From positions 1 through 64,000 of the forward strand of contig OZ244774.1 in assembly GCA_965219485.1 (NCBI GenBank): a DNA stretch of 64,000 bases, read 5' to 3'. The notes under the pieces were generated by a model, which was not told where the DNA came from, searched no databases, and worked only from the letters and a program-made list of their open reading frames with translations. The first letter of the stretch is position 1. Every line of letters begins with the position of its first letter. This stretch comes from UBA8337 sp937907245. GTDB lineage: Bacteria > Pseudomonadota > Alphaproteobacteria > RS24. Below are positions 23,237 through 31,351 of the stretch, piece by piece. Position numbers and translations under genes: made by a program.

Positions 23237-24075
23237 TGACGGGCGCATCGCAAAAAGCGGGCATCATCGGTTGGCCAGTTAGCCATTCGCGCTCGCCCCT
23301 TATTCATACGTATTGGATGCAAAAACACGACATTCAAGCTAGTTATGAGCGCTGCCCCATAAACCCTGCCGATGATTTTCGCCAAGCCTTGGAGGCCATG
23401 GCGCAAGATGGCTATATGGGCGCGAATGTTACCATTCCGCATAAAGAAAATGCTTTTGCCGCCGTGGACTCGCGCACAGAAGCGGCAGAGAAATTGGGCG
23501 CGGTGAATACAATCGTTTTCCAAAACGGGCGCTTCTTGGGGGCAAACACGGATGGCGCTGGCTTTATTGCCAGCCTAGAGGCTGGCTCGCAAAACCAAAA
23601 ATGGCGCGAACAACCCGCCCTCGTGCTGGGCGCAGGCGGCGCGGCCCGGGCTATTTTGGTGGCCCTCGAACAAGCGGGTGTTCGCGATATCCGTCTAGTG
23701 AACCGCACTCGCGCAAGGGCCGAGGCGCTGGCGCCTTTGTGTGCCAAAGGCCTATCGATTGGCGATTGGGAGGCGCGCGAAGACATGGCGCAAGATTGTG
23801 GCCTATTGGTCAATACGTCGAGTTTGGGCATGCAAGGCGCGGCCCCGTTAGAGATGGGGTTAGATAATTTGGCCGCCGGCGCGCTGGTTACCGATATTGT
23901 TTATACGCCGTTGGAGACAGATCTATTGGCGCGCGCGCGGGCCTCGGGGTTTCGCGCTATCGATGGGTTGGGGATGTTGATGCATCAGGCGGCGCTTTCG
24001 TTTGAGATGTGGTTTGGCGTGCGGCCTGAAGTGGATGAAGCTCTGCACGCGCTTTTGGTAAAAGACTTGGCCTAA
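23236..24075 (+). CDS. aroE: Shikimate dehydrogenase
   Basis: A 279-residue NADP-dependent enzyme reducing 3-dehydroshikimate to shikimate. The substrate domain has GWPVSHSRSPLIHTYWM and NVTIPHKENAF with the catalytic Lys; the cofactor domain has NTDGAGF and LVLGAGGAARAILVALEQAG. The C-terminus GLGMLMHQAALSFEMWFG is typical. Length is normal. It starts on the maf stop codon and is followed after 31 bp by coaE, in a maf-aroE-coaE-dnaQ order common in alphaproteobacteria. Confidence 0.96.
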   Translation: MTGASQKAGIIGWPVSHSRSPLIHTYWMQKHDIQASYERCPINPADDFRQALEAMAQDGYMGANVTIPHKENAFAAVDSRTEAAEKLGAVNTIVFQNGRFLGANTDGAGFIASLEAGSQNQKWREQPALVLGAGGAARAILVALEQAGVRDIRLVNRTRARAEALAPLCAKGLSIGDWEAREDMAQDCGLLVNTSSLGMQGAAPLEMGLDNLAAGALVTDIVYTPLETDLLARARASGFRAIDGLGMLMHQAALSFEMWFGVRPEVDEALHALLVKDLA

Positions 24076-24106
24076 AATAATCCGCCATTTGTTGGGAGAG
24101 GTGACT

Positions 24107-24748
24107 TTGTATTTAATTGGACTGACGGGCTCTATCGGAATGGGCAAAACACAAACCGCGGCTTTGTTTGAGGCAGAGGGCGTGCCGCGCTATGACGCCG
24201 ATGCGGCTGTGCATGCGCTCTATCAAAAAGGCGGTGCCGCTGTCGGCCCCATCGGAGAGTTAGTGCCCGAAGCCATTATCGATGGTGCGGTAGACCGCGG
24301 CGTTTTGGGGCAAGTGGTTTTAAAAGATGGCGATAAGTTAAAGGCGCTGGAGGCTCTGGTTCATCCTTTGGCCGGCCAGTCTCAGATGCAGTTTCTGGCT
24401 GAGCAAATAGCTGCCAATCAGCCGGCTGTATTGTTGGATATTCCCTTGTTGTTTGAAACTGGCGGGCAAGATTATGTCGACTGCGTGGTTGTGGTTTCGG
24501 CCCCGTTTGAGCTGCAACGCGAGCGCGTGCTTGCGCGCCCCGGCATGAGCGAAGAGCGCTTTATGGATATTCTCGCCAAACAAGTCCCCGACGAAGACAA
24601 GCGCGAGCGGGCTGACTTTATTGTGGACAGCTCGATATCGGTAGAAGACGCCCGCGCCCAAGTGCGTGCTATTCTAGAGCAGATAAAGGGCCGTCAAGGG
24701 ACAGCCTATGAGGCGCGCAAAAGTCGCTTTGAAGCCCGCAACCCATAA
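24107..24748 (+). CDS. coaE: Dephospho-CoA kinase
   Basis: A 213-residue P-loop kinase for the last step of CoA synthesis. It opens YLIGLTGSIGMGKTQTAALF (Walker A GSIGMGKT), then YDADAAVHALY, VLLDIPLLFETGGQDYVDCVVVVSA and the lid region. The start codon appears to be TTG at 24107: GGAG sits eight bases before it, while GTG at 24101 is too close to the same Shine-Dalgarno and no ATG is available near the conserved start. The upstream and downstream genes run in the same direction. Confidence 0.93.
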   Translation: MYLIGLTGSIGMGKTQTAALFEAEGVPRYDADAAVHALYQKGGAAVGPIGELVPEAIIDGAVDRGVLGQVVLKDGDKLKALEALVHPLAGQSQMQFLAEQIAANQPAVLLDIPLLFETGGQDYVDCVVVVSAPFELQRERVLARPGMSEERFMDILAKQVPDEDKRERADFIVDSSISVEDARAQVRAILEQIKGRQGTAYEARKSRFEARNP

Positions 24749-24762
24749 GGATACAACCTGCC

Positions 24763-25476
24763 ATGCGCGAAATTGTTTTTGATACGGAGACGACGGGCCT
24801 TAGCCCCAAAAACGGCGACCGCGTTGTAGAGATAGGTTGTTTGGAGTTGTTCAACCGGCTGCCAACTGGCGAGACGTTTCATGTTTATTTAAACCCTGAG
24901 CGCGACATGCCGGCGGAGGCTGAGGCGGTGCACGGTCTTTCCGAAGCTTTTCTGGCCGACAAACCTTTATTCGCCGATGTGGCGGATGACTTTTTGGCTT
25001 TTGTGGGCGATGCGGCTTTGATTGCTCATAATGCAAGTTTTGATATGCGGTTTATCAGCGCCGAGCTGAAGGCTTGCGGGCGACCGGATTTGAGCGACCA
25101 TGAGGTGATTGACACTTTGGCGATGGCGCGGAAAAAATTCCCCGGCTCGCCAGCCAGTCTCGATGCTTTGTGCAAACGCTTTAATGTCGATACATCTAGC
25201 CGCGAGTTGCACGGCGCGCTCATCGATAGTGAGTTATTGGCTGGCGTCTATTTGGAGCTAATGGGCGGGCGCCAGACCGGCATGATATTTGAGAAGAAGC
25301 AGCAGCAAGACCAAGCGGGCGGTCTGTCTCCACGCCAGCCTAAAAAGCGACGCCTCAATCCGCTACCCTCTCGCCTCAGCCAAGAAGAGAAAGACGCGCA
25401 TGCGGATTTCTTAGAAAAATTTCCAAGGCGAGCCCTTTGGCTTGGCGAGGAAGAGGGCCTGGAGAGCAAGCGCTAG
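24763..25476 (+). CDS. dnaQ: DNA polymerase III subunit epsilon
   Basis: A 237-residue 3'-5' proofreading exonuclease of the DEDDh type. ExoI is FDTETTGL (residues 6-13), ExoII is AHNASFDMRF, and ExoIII contains HGALIDSELLAGVY with the catalytic His and Asp. The C-terminus beyond residue 180 is basic and probably binds the polymerase alpha subunit. It overlaps nothing and converges on secB with a 30-bp gap that contains only a small GGCT/AGCC hairpin. Confidence 0.95.
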   Translation: MREIVFDTETTGLSPKNGDRVVEIGCLELFNRLPTGETFHVYLNPERDMPAEAEAVHGLSEAFLADKPLFADVADDFLAFVGDAALIAHNASFDMRFISAELKACGRPDLSDHEVIDTLAMARKKFPGSPASLDALCKRFNVDTSSRELHGALIDSELLAGVYLELMGGRQTGMIFEKKQQQDQAGGLSPRQPKKRRLNPLPSRLSQEEKDAHADFLEKFPRRALWLGEEEGLESKR

Positions 25477-25506
25477 GCTCTAAAAGCCATTAAGCTCATC
25501 CTGTCT

Positions 25507-26001
25507 TTAGTTTAACGTCTCATCCGTAGCGCCATCGTCTGCGCCGCCTTCGCTTTGCTGATATAGGGCCATGAAGTCGATGGGGTCTAGCATGATTGGC
25601 GGATAGCCACCATCGCGCGTGGCGTCTGCCAATACGCGGCGGGCGAAAGGAAATAATTGGCGCGGCGCTTCAATTAGCAGCACTGGCTTGATGTCTTCTT
25701 CGGCGATGTTGACCAAGCGAAAGACCCCGCAATATTCCAACTCGGCAATAAATTGCACGCCCTCTTCAGTGTCTGTTGAGCTGTCTGCAGGGCTTTTGGC
25801 TTCGATGCGAAATTTTAGGCCGACTTCATAATCTGTGTCCGATAACTTGCGGGCGCCGACGTTGGCGTTCACACCAATCTCTGGGTTTTGGCCAGCTGCA
25901 AAATTTGGCGCGCCAGGATTTTCAAACGATAGGTCACGGACATATTGAACCATAATTTGCAGGCCGGGTTGGGTTTGTGTATTGGGGGTTTCTTCGGCCA
26001 T
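25507..26001 (-). CDS. secB: Protein-export chaperone SecB
   Basis: A 164-residue tetrameric chaperone that keeps preproteins unfolded for SecA. Core motifs: IMVQYVRDLSFENPGAP, EVGLKFRIEAKS, YCGVFRLVNI and LFPFARRVLADATRDGGYPP followed by LDPIDFMALY. The C-terminal tail is acidic. The ATG at 26001 has AGGAGAG upstream. It converges on dnaQ and lies downstream of fxsA on the same strand. Confidence 0.96.
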   Translation of the reverse strand: MAEETPNTQTQPGLQIMVQYVRDLSFENPGAPNFAAGQNPEIGVNANVGARKLSDTDYEVGLKFRIEAKSPADSSTDTEEGVQFIAELEYCGVFRLVNIAEEDIKPVLLIEAPRQLFPFARRVLADATRDGGYPPIMLDPIDFMALYQQSEGGADDGATDETLN

Positions 26002-26077
26002 GGGGCTCTCCTATCGCGGAATTTCAATTGCGTTTTAATGGCTTTGATATTTGCCATATTTTGGGGCTCGACAAAAC

Positions 26078-26575
26078 TTATTTATTGTCTGGATCGCGGT
26101 CATTTTCTTCGACCCGAAAATCACCCTCAATAATGTCTGGGCTATTGGATAGGGGGCCGCTTGTGGCGGGGCCCGCGTTTGCATTTGGAGATTGGCGGGC
26201 TTGAAAGCCACGCATCACATGCGGCATTAGCGCGGCCAAAACGGTTTCCAAAACCAAAAGGCGCGTCCAGCGCAGCATCAGCAGCAGCCCTAGGCTATCG
26301 GTGAAAAACCCAGGTAGCACCAATAAAACGCCACCTAGAATAATCAAGACGCCGTGCCCAACAGCGGCCAGTGGCGGGCGGCCTTGCTTTTGGGCGGCTT
26401 GGGCTTCGGCCAGAACGCTCATGCCTTGGCTGCGCATTCGGCTCATGCCCCAAAAGGCAGTGGCGAATACCAAGACAAGTGTCCAGCCCGCGCCAATAGC
26501 GCTGCCGACTTCGATGAACAAATAAATCTCCAACCCGAGGGTGAGGATGAGCATCGTGAGAAATGGGCCAATCAT
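26078..26575 (-). CDS. fxsA: FxsA family membrane protein
   Basis: A 165-residue inner-membrane protein with three or four hydrophobic helices. It shows the FxsA core: LEIYLFIEVGSAIGAGWTLVLVF at the N-terminus, the EAQAAQKQGRPP loop, and GVLIILGGVLLVLPGFFTDSLGLLLMLRWTR. In E. coli the gene affects exclusion of phage T7; the true role is unclear. The ATG at 26575 has AAGGAG upstream; a longer frame to 26653 lacks homology. It diverges from the Tim44-like gene, which is its usual neighbour in alphaproteobacteria. Confidence 0.9.
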   Translation of the reverse strand: MIGPFLTMLILTLGLEIYLFIEVGSAIGAGWTLVLVFATAFWGMSRMRSQGMSVLAEAQAAQKQGRPPLAAVGHGVLIILGGVLLVLPGFFTDSLGLLLMLRWTRLLVLETVLAALMPHVMRGFQARQSPNANAGPATSGPLSNSPDIIEGDFRVEENDRDPDNK

Positions 26576-26717
26576 AGGGTCTCCTTTGCTGCGCCAGCAT
26601 AGCGCAGTTCTGATATATGGCCAGAGCTTTGCAATTGTGCGAAAAATCACCATATTAAGTACACTCGCGCCTCTATTGTAGATAGGTACGAACCCTTATT
26701 TTGAAAAGAGACCCGCT

Positions 26718-27461
26718 ATGGATCCGCTTAATTTAATTCTTCTTATTGTTGTGGTGCTAATTGGTATGAAGCTGCGCTCGATTTTGGGCTTTCGCAATGA
26801 TGATGAAAAACCCAGCTCGCGCGCCGATGCCTATCGGCTCAATCGGGATGCTTTCGAAAACAAGCCGGATGCGCCAAGCCTTAAACAGCCATCCGATAAG
26901 GAACCGCAAGATCTTGAAGAAGGCCTAGAAGAGGCCACGGTTCCCTTGCAGGGCCAGCCGATTTCTGAGCCTGTGGCGGGCGAAGCAGAAGCGCTTCCAG
27001 AGGCGGAAGAGATTAATGGCCGCGGGCTGGCTTATTTGCGCACGGTGGACCCAGGCTTCGATGAAGCTGGTTTTGTGGATGGCGCCGCGCGCGCCTATGA
27101 AATGATTTTAACGGCCTTTGCCGATGGCGATATTTCTAATGTGAAAGGCTTTTTGGGCGCCGATGTGGCGGCCGGCTTTGAGGCCGCGATTGACGGCCGA
27201 CAAGCGCAAGGCCAGCAATTGGTCACGCGGATATTGCGGCTCGACCGCCCAGTTCTCGATGACGCTCGTTTTGAAAATGAAAAAGTGCAATTAGACGTTC
27301 GCTTCCGCGCCGAGCTTATTTCGTTCACCGCAGGCATTGAAGATACAATTGACGAGGCCGCCTTGCCGGCTCCCAATACGACTTTAGATGTCTGGACGTT
27401 TGAGCGAGCCCAAGGCGCCGCAGATCCAAGCTGGGCTTTGGTCGCAACCCAAAGCGCGTAA
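26718..27461 (+). CDS. Tim44-like domain protein
   Basis: A 247-residue protein with one N-terminal membrane helix (NLILLIVVVLIGMKLRSILG), an acidic linker to about residue 90, and a C-terminal Tim44/calcineurin-like domain containing AYEMILTAFADGDISNVKGFLGADVAAGFEAAI. The homologous TimA in alphaproteobacteria is thought to be an ancestor of the mitochondrial import factor. Anchored in the inner membrane with the domain probably cytoplasmic. It is followed after two bases by the Smr gene; an mltA gene, often located between the two, is absent here. Confidence 0.88.
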   Translation: MDPLNLILLIVVVLIGMKLRSILGFRNDDEKPSSRADAYRLNRDAFENKPDAPSLKQPSDKEPQDLEEGLEEATVPLQGQPISEPVAGEAEALPEAEEINGRGLAYLRTVDPGFDEAGFVDGAARAYEMILTAFADGDISNVKGFLGADVAAGFEAAIDGRQAQGQQLVTRILRLDRPVLDDARFENEKVQLDVRFRAELISFTAGIEDTIDEAALPAPNTTLDVWTFERAQGAADPSWALVATQSA

Positions 27462-27463
27462 TT

Positions 27464-28036
27464 GTGGCGCCGCGGCCCCCAAAAGATGATGGTAAGCAGG
27501 CTTGGGATAAGGTTACCGAGCAAGCAACGCCGCTTGACCCAAAGAAACAAAATCGGCATATCGAGAAAACCGCCTCGAAACTAGAGAAAAAACCCAAGAA
27601 AGCGGCTGTTCCAGAACCATTATCAGGGTCGCCAGTATCTGTAAAACCGGCCCCGAAAGGTGTGCCAAGAGCTCCTTTTGAGGCCGATAAGCCACCTCCT
27701 TTGCCGCAGATTGAACAAAAATCACGCCGCCGTTTGGGTCGCGGCTCGGTAGATATAGAGGCGCGGCTTGATTTGCATGGGTTTACCGCTGGAGAGGCGC
27801 AAGCGGCGCTGACCCGATTTATCGAGCATTGTTTTGTGCAGCGGTTTACGTGGGTTTTGGTTATCACGGGAAAAGGTGTGCGCGGTGAAGGGGTTTTACG
27901 AAAAGGCCTGCCGCAATGGCTATCGAGCCCGCCGCTGTCCAACCGCGTGGTAGCCTTTGATGCCGCAGCCCCTTCGCATGGCGGTGACGGCGCTTATTAT
28001 TTGCGGTTGCGCAAAGCAAAGCGCCAGCCAGAGTAA
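27464..28036 (+). CDS. Smr domain protein
   Basis: A 190-residue protein with a basic, low-complexity N-terminal half and a C-terminal Smr domain: LDLHGFTAGEAQAALTRFIEHC, followed by VLVITGKGVRGEGVLRKGLPQWL and the terminal HGGDGAYYLRLRK. Such domains resemble the MutS2 C-terminal nuclease; activity of stand-alone forms is often RNA- or DNA-cleaving but is unproven here. It starts at a GTG two bases after the Tim44-like stop codon, implying co-translation. Confidence 0.88.
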   Translation: MAPRPPKDDGKQAWDKVTEQATPLDPKKQNRHIEKTASKLEKKPKKAAVPEPLSGSPVSVKPAPKGVPRAPFEADKPPPLPQIEQKSRRRLGRGSVDIEARLDLHGFTAGEAQAALTRFIEHCFVQRFTWVLVITGKGVRGEGVLRKGLPQWLSSPPLSNRVVAFDAAAPSHGGDGAYYLRLRKAKRQPE

Positions 28037-28050
28037 ATATCACGGGCCTC

Positions 28051-28073
28051 GCGCCAGCACCTTTATCTGGCGC
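28051..28073 (+). terminator. Hairpin after the Smr gene
   Basis: A 7-bp perfect stem (GCGCCAG / CTGGCGC) with a nine-base loop lies 15 bases past the stop codon. The following bases are only moderately T-rich, so it may be a weak terminator or a stabilising 3' structure. The rest of the 162-bp gap holds a possible -10 element (GCTACAAAG near 28121) for hisB. Confidence 0.4.
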
Positions 28074-28198
28074 TTACGCATTTTATCCCGCGCTTACGCT
28101 ATGCATATCCCTGCCACTTTGCTACAAAGAGCTTACTTAAGCGACCCAAGCCGCGGTAAGGGTCTATGGCAGTCAGTTAATTTGAAAAGGATGGCTTT

Positions 28199-28810
28199 AT
28201 GTCTCAAGCCCCTCAGTCACGCAAAGCTAAAGCATCGCGCGCGACCAAAGAAACTTCCATCTCTGTTGCGGTTAACCTCGACGGCAGTGGCGAATATAAT
28301 GTCAGCACGGGCATTGGGTTTTTAGACCACATGCTCGAGCAGCTTTCGCGCCATTCTCTCATCGACATTGATGTGCAAGCCAAAGGCGATTTGCATATTG
28401 ATTTTCACCACACCACAGAAGACACAGGCATTGTTCTGGGCGAGGCGGTTCGCGATGCGCTGGGCGATTTCAAAGGCCTGACGCGCTATGGCAGCGCCAT
28501 CATCCCGATGGATGAAACTTGCTCGCGTGTCTCGCTAGATGTTTCGCAACGGCCGTACTTAATTTGGGACGTTAATTTTACCAAACCGAAGCTTGGCGAT
28601 ATGGACACGGAATTGTTCAAAGAATGGTTCCAGGCCTTCGCGCAAAGTGCGGGCATTACGCTGCATGTTGAAAATATGTATGGCGAGAATAATCACCATA
28701 TTGTGGAAAGCTGCTTTAAAGCTCTGGCGCGCGCTCTGCGCCAAGCCATTGAAATCGACCCCCGCAAAGCCGATGAGGTGCCCTCTACCAAGGGTGTGCT
28801 CGGCAGCTGA
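28199..28810 (+). CDS. hisB: Imidazoleglycerol-phosphate dehydratase
   Basis: A 203-residue monofunctional dehydratase for the sixth step of histidine synthesis. The manganese-binding motifs are HIDFHHTTEDTG near residue 68 and the repeated ENNHHIVESCFKALARALRQAI near residue 165; GIGFLDHMLEQLSRHS is also diagnostic. An AAAAGG sequence lies upstream of the ATG. It heads a hisB-hisH-hisA-hisF-hisE block whose genes are closely packed or overlap. No phosphatase domain is fused, unlike in E. coli. Confidence 0.96.
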   Translation: MSQAPQSRKAKASRATKETSISVAVNLDGSGEYNVSTGIGFLDHMLEQLSRHSLIDIDVQAKGDLHIDFHHTTEDTGIVLGEAVRDALGDFKGLTRYGSAIIPMDETCSRVSLDVSQRPYLIWDVNFTKPKLGDMDTELFKEWFQAFAQSAGITLHVENMYGENNHHIVESCFKALARALRQAIEIDPRKADEVPSTKGVLGS

Positions 28811-28824
28811 TAGGCGCCTAAATT

Positions 28825-29451
28825 GTGAGCATCGCTATTATTGACTACGGCTCTGGCAATCTGCGCTCGGCAGAAAAGTCTTTCGCGCGCATGGCCAAAG
28901 GCCGCGAGGTCACGCTCACCGCAAACCCAGATGTTGTCGCCAAAGCCGACCATATTGTATTGCCAGGGGTCGGCGCTTTTGGCGATTGCGCTGCGGGCTT
29001 GCGCGGTATCGATGGCATGGTTGAGGCCTTGAACGAGCGCGTGCTAAACCACGCCCGCCCGTTTTTGGGGATTTGTGTGGGTATGCAATTGCTGTGTGCT
29101 AAAGGCCATGAACGCGGGCTCCATGAGGGGCTCGGCTGGCTCGACGCCGAAGTGCATCCGCTGGATGTGCCGCCCGAGTTCAAGGTGCCGCATATGGGCT
29201 GGAATAATTTGCAACTTTCGGGCTCCCATAAAGTCTTGGACGGGCTGGATGGCAAAGATGTTTATTTTGTGCATGGTTTTGCCGCCACGTTTTCTGGCGA
29301 GGCACGCGACATCGCAGCTCACGTAGACTATGGCGGCCCAGTGGTAGCCGCTGTCGCGCGCGACAGTTTTATTGGCACGCAATTTCACCCTGAAAAAAGT
29401 CAGCAAGCGGGCCTGCAATTAATTGAAAACTTTTTGGAGTGGCGGCCGTGA
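28825..29451 (+). CDS. hisH: Imidazole glycerol phosphate synthase glutaminase subunit
   Basis: A 208-residue class I glutamine amidotransferase. IAIIDYGSGNLRSAEKSFARM begins the protein; the catalytic Cys is in FLGICVGMQLL and the His-Glu pair in TQFHPEKSQ. It supplies ammonia to HisF for ring closure that yields IGP and AICAR. The start is the GTG at 28825, 14 bases after the hisB stop. Its TGA overlaps the hisA GTG (GTGA). Confidence 0.95.
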   Translation: MSIAIIDYGSGNLRSAEKSFARMAKGREVTLTANPDVVAKADHIVLPGVGAFGDCAAGLRGIDGMVEALNERVLNHARPFLGICVGMQLLCAKGHERGLHEGLGWLDAEVHPLDVPPEFKVPHMGWNNLQLSGSHKVLDGLDGKDVYFVHGFAATFSGEARDIAAHVDYGGPVVAAVARDSFIGTQFHPEKSQQAGLQLIENFLEWRP

Positions 29452-30176
29452 TTATTTTCCCAGCGATTGATTTAAAGCAAGGGCGCTGTGTGCGCCTCGA
29501 GCAGGGCGACATGGACCGCGCCACTATCTTCAATGAGGATCCGGCCGACCAAGCCCGTTCGTTTTCTGAACAAGGGTTTTCGCATTTGCACATTATCGAT
29601 TTGGATGGTGCTTTTGCCGGCGAGCCGGTTAACCGCGCGGCCGTAGAAGCGATTGTTAAAGCGACGCCAGCCAAAACCCAATTGGGCGGCGGCATTCGGA
29701 CTATGGCCACCATCGAAGCTTGGCTAGAGGCTGGCATTGGCCGCGTCATTCTTGGCACTGCCGCTTTGCGCGATCCGCAATTGGTCAAACAGGCTTGTGC
29801 GGCTTTTCCAAACCAAGTGGCCGTGGGCATTGATGCGCGCGGCGGGTTTGTGGCCGTCGAGGGCTGGGCCGAAGACACGCAAATGAAAGTCCATGACTTG
29901 GCAGCTGTGTTCGAAGATGTCGGCGTGGCGGCGCTTATTTATACAGATATCGACCGCGATGGATTGCTGAAAGGCGTGAACTTGGACGCCACCGCCGAGC
30001 TGGCTCGCGCCACGTCGATTCCCGTTATCGCCTCAGGCGGTCTTGCAGGTATCGAGGATGTAAACCAGCTTTTGGCGCATGAGAGCAGCGGCATCATTGG
30101 CGCCATTTCGGGCCGCGCGCTTTACGATGGTCGCTTGAACGCGGCCGAAGTTTTGGCCCTTGAAGGGGTCTTGTAA
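29448..30176 (+). CDS. hisA: Phosphoribosylformimino-5-aminoimidazole carboxamide ribotide isomerase
   Basis: A 242-residue TIM-barrel isomerase (ProFAR to PRFAR). IIFPAIDLKQGRCVRL opens the protein with the catalytic Asp; QLGGGIRTMATIEAWLEAGIGRVILGTAA and YTDIDRDGLLKGVN follow. I chose the GTG at 29448, which overlaps the hisH stop and has GGAG eight bases upstream, over an in-frame GTG at 29439. It overlaps hisF by one base. Confidence 0.95.
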   Translation: MIIFPAIDLKQGRCVRLEQGDMDRATIFNEDPADQARSFSEQGFSHLHIIDLDGAFAGEPVNRAAVEAIVKATPAKTQLGGGIRTMATIEAWLEAGIGRVILGTAALRDPQLVKQACAAFPNQVAVGIDARGGFVAVEGWAEDTQMKVHDLAAVFEDVGVAALIYTDIDRDGLLKGVNLDATAELARATSIPVIASGGLAGIEDVNQLLAHESSGIIGAISGRALYDGRLNAAEVLALEGVL

Positions 30177-30952
30177 TGCTAAAGACGCGCATCATCCCGT
30201 GCCTTGATGTGCATGAGGGCCGCGTTGTCAAAGGCGTCAATTTTGTCGATTTGATAGATGCGGGCGACCCCGTAGAAGCAGCCCGTGCCTATGATGCGGC
30301 GGGTGCGGATGAGCTGTGTTTTCTAGACATTTCAGCCAGCCACGAAGGGCGCGATACCCTCATCGATGTGGTTCGACGCACGGCCGAGCAATGCTTCATG
30401 CCACTCACGGTAGGCGGCGGCGTGCGCAAGGTCGAAGACGTGCGCAATCTTTTATTGGCAGGCGCGGATAAAGTTTCTTTCAATACGGCCGCTGTGCGTG
30501 ATCCGGATGTGGTCAATGCGGCATCGGAAAAATTTGGCGCGCAATGCATTGTGGTGGCGATGGATGCCAAGCAGGTGGACGAAGGCAGATGGGAAATTTT
30601 CACCCATGGGGGCCGCGAGGCGACGGGCCTTGAGGCCGTGGGCTTTGCCAGGGAAATGGCGGCACGCGGGGCGGGAGAGATTTTGCTGACCTCGATGGAT
30701 CGCGACGGCACAAAATCAGGTTTTGATTTAACCCTGACCCGTGCTATCGCAGATGCCGTGCCAGTTCCCGTCATCGCGTCTGGCGGCGTTGGCACGCTAG
30801 AGCATTTGGTCGAAGGGGTTCGTCAAGGGCACGCGAGTGCGGTTTTGGCGGCGTCTATCTTTCATTTTGGCACTTTTACGATTGGCGAAGCAAAAGCGGC
30901 CATGGCCAAAGCTGGGCTTCAGGTTCGCGCGCCTTTGCACAGCAACCCTTGA
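30176..30952 (+). CDS. hisF: Imidazole glycerol phosphate synthase cyclase subunit
   Basis: A 258-residue TIM barrel paired with HisH. RIIPCLDVHEGRVVKGVNFVDL includes catalytic Asp; PLTVGGGVRKVEDVRNLLLAGADKVSFNTAAV and LTSMDRDGTKSGFDL carry the second catalytic Asp and phosphate sites. It forms imidazole glycerol phosphate and AICAR. The ATG shares its first base with the hisA stop codon. A 64-bp gap precedes hisE. Confidence 0.96.
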   Translation: MLKTRIIPCLDVHEGRVVKGVNFVDLIDAGDPVEAARAYDAAGADELCFLDISASHEGRDTLIDVVRRTAEQCFMPLTVGGGVRKVEDVRNLLLAGADKVSFNTAAVRDPDVVNAASEKFGAQCIVVAMDAKQVDEGRWEIFTHGGREATGLEAVGFAREMAARGAGEILLTSMDRDGTKSGFDLTLTRAIADAVPVPVIASGGVGTLEHLVEGVRQGHASAVLAASIFHFGTFTIGEAKAAMAKAGLQVRAPLHSNP

Positions 30953-31016
30953 TTGCTTTCTTGGAAAAAACTCGCAACCCTGATATCACAGGCCTGACGG
31001 GAAGAGGAGACGGACG

Positions 31017-31334
31017 ATGAGCGATTTTAGCTTTTTAGATGAGCTATTCGGCGAGATTGAAAAACGCCGTGGCGCCGCGCCTGAAGAAAGCTATTCGGCG
31101 CAATTAATGGCCGACCTACCTCGCGCCGCGCGAAAGCTCGGCGAAGAGGGGGTTGAGGCTGTGGTGGCGGCGCTTTCGGGTAGCGATGATGAACTGCTGG
31201 GCGAGTTGGCCGACCTCACGTATCACCTATTGGTGGTTTTGGCCGCGCGCGGATTGACGCCAGAGCAAGTGGTAGATGAGCTGAAAAAACGCCAAGGCGT
31301 CTCCGGCCTCACCGAAAAAGCCTCTCGCGGATAA
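31017..31334 (+). CDS. hisE: Phosphoribosyl-ATP pyrophosphatase
   Basis: A 105-residue all-alpha NTP pyrophosphatase that hydrolyses PR-ATP to PR-AMP. The MazG-like helices carry the metal-binding acidic residues in ARKLGEEGVEAVVAAL and ELADLTYHLLVVLAARGL. GAGGAGAC precedes the ATG. HisI, the next enzyme, is not fused and is not present in this window. The gene is followed 17 bp later by coaA, an arrangement also common in alphaproteobacteria. Confidence 0.94.
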   Translation: MSDFSFLDELFGEIEKRRGAAPEESYSAQLMADLPRAARKLGEEGVEAVVAALSGSDDELLGELADLTYHLLVVLAARGLTPEQVVDELKKRQGVSGLTEKASRG

Positions 31335-31351
31335 GGTAAAGAAGCCAGTCT

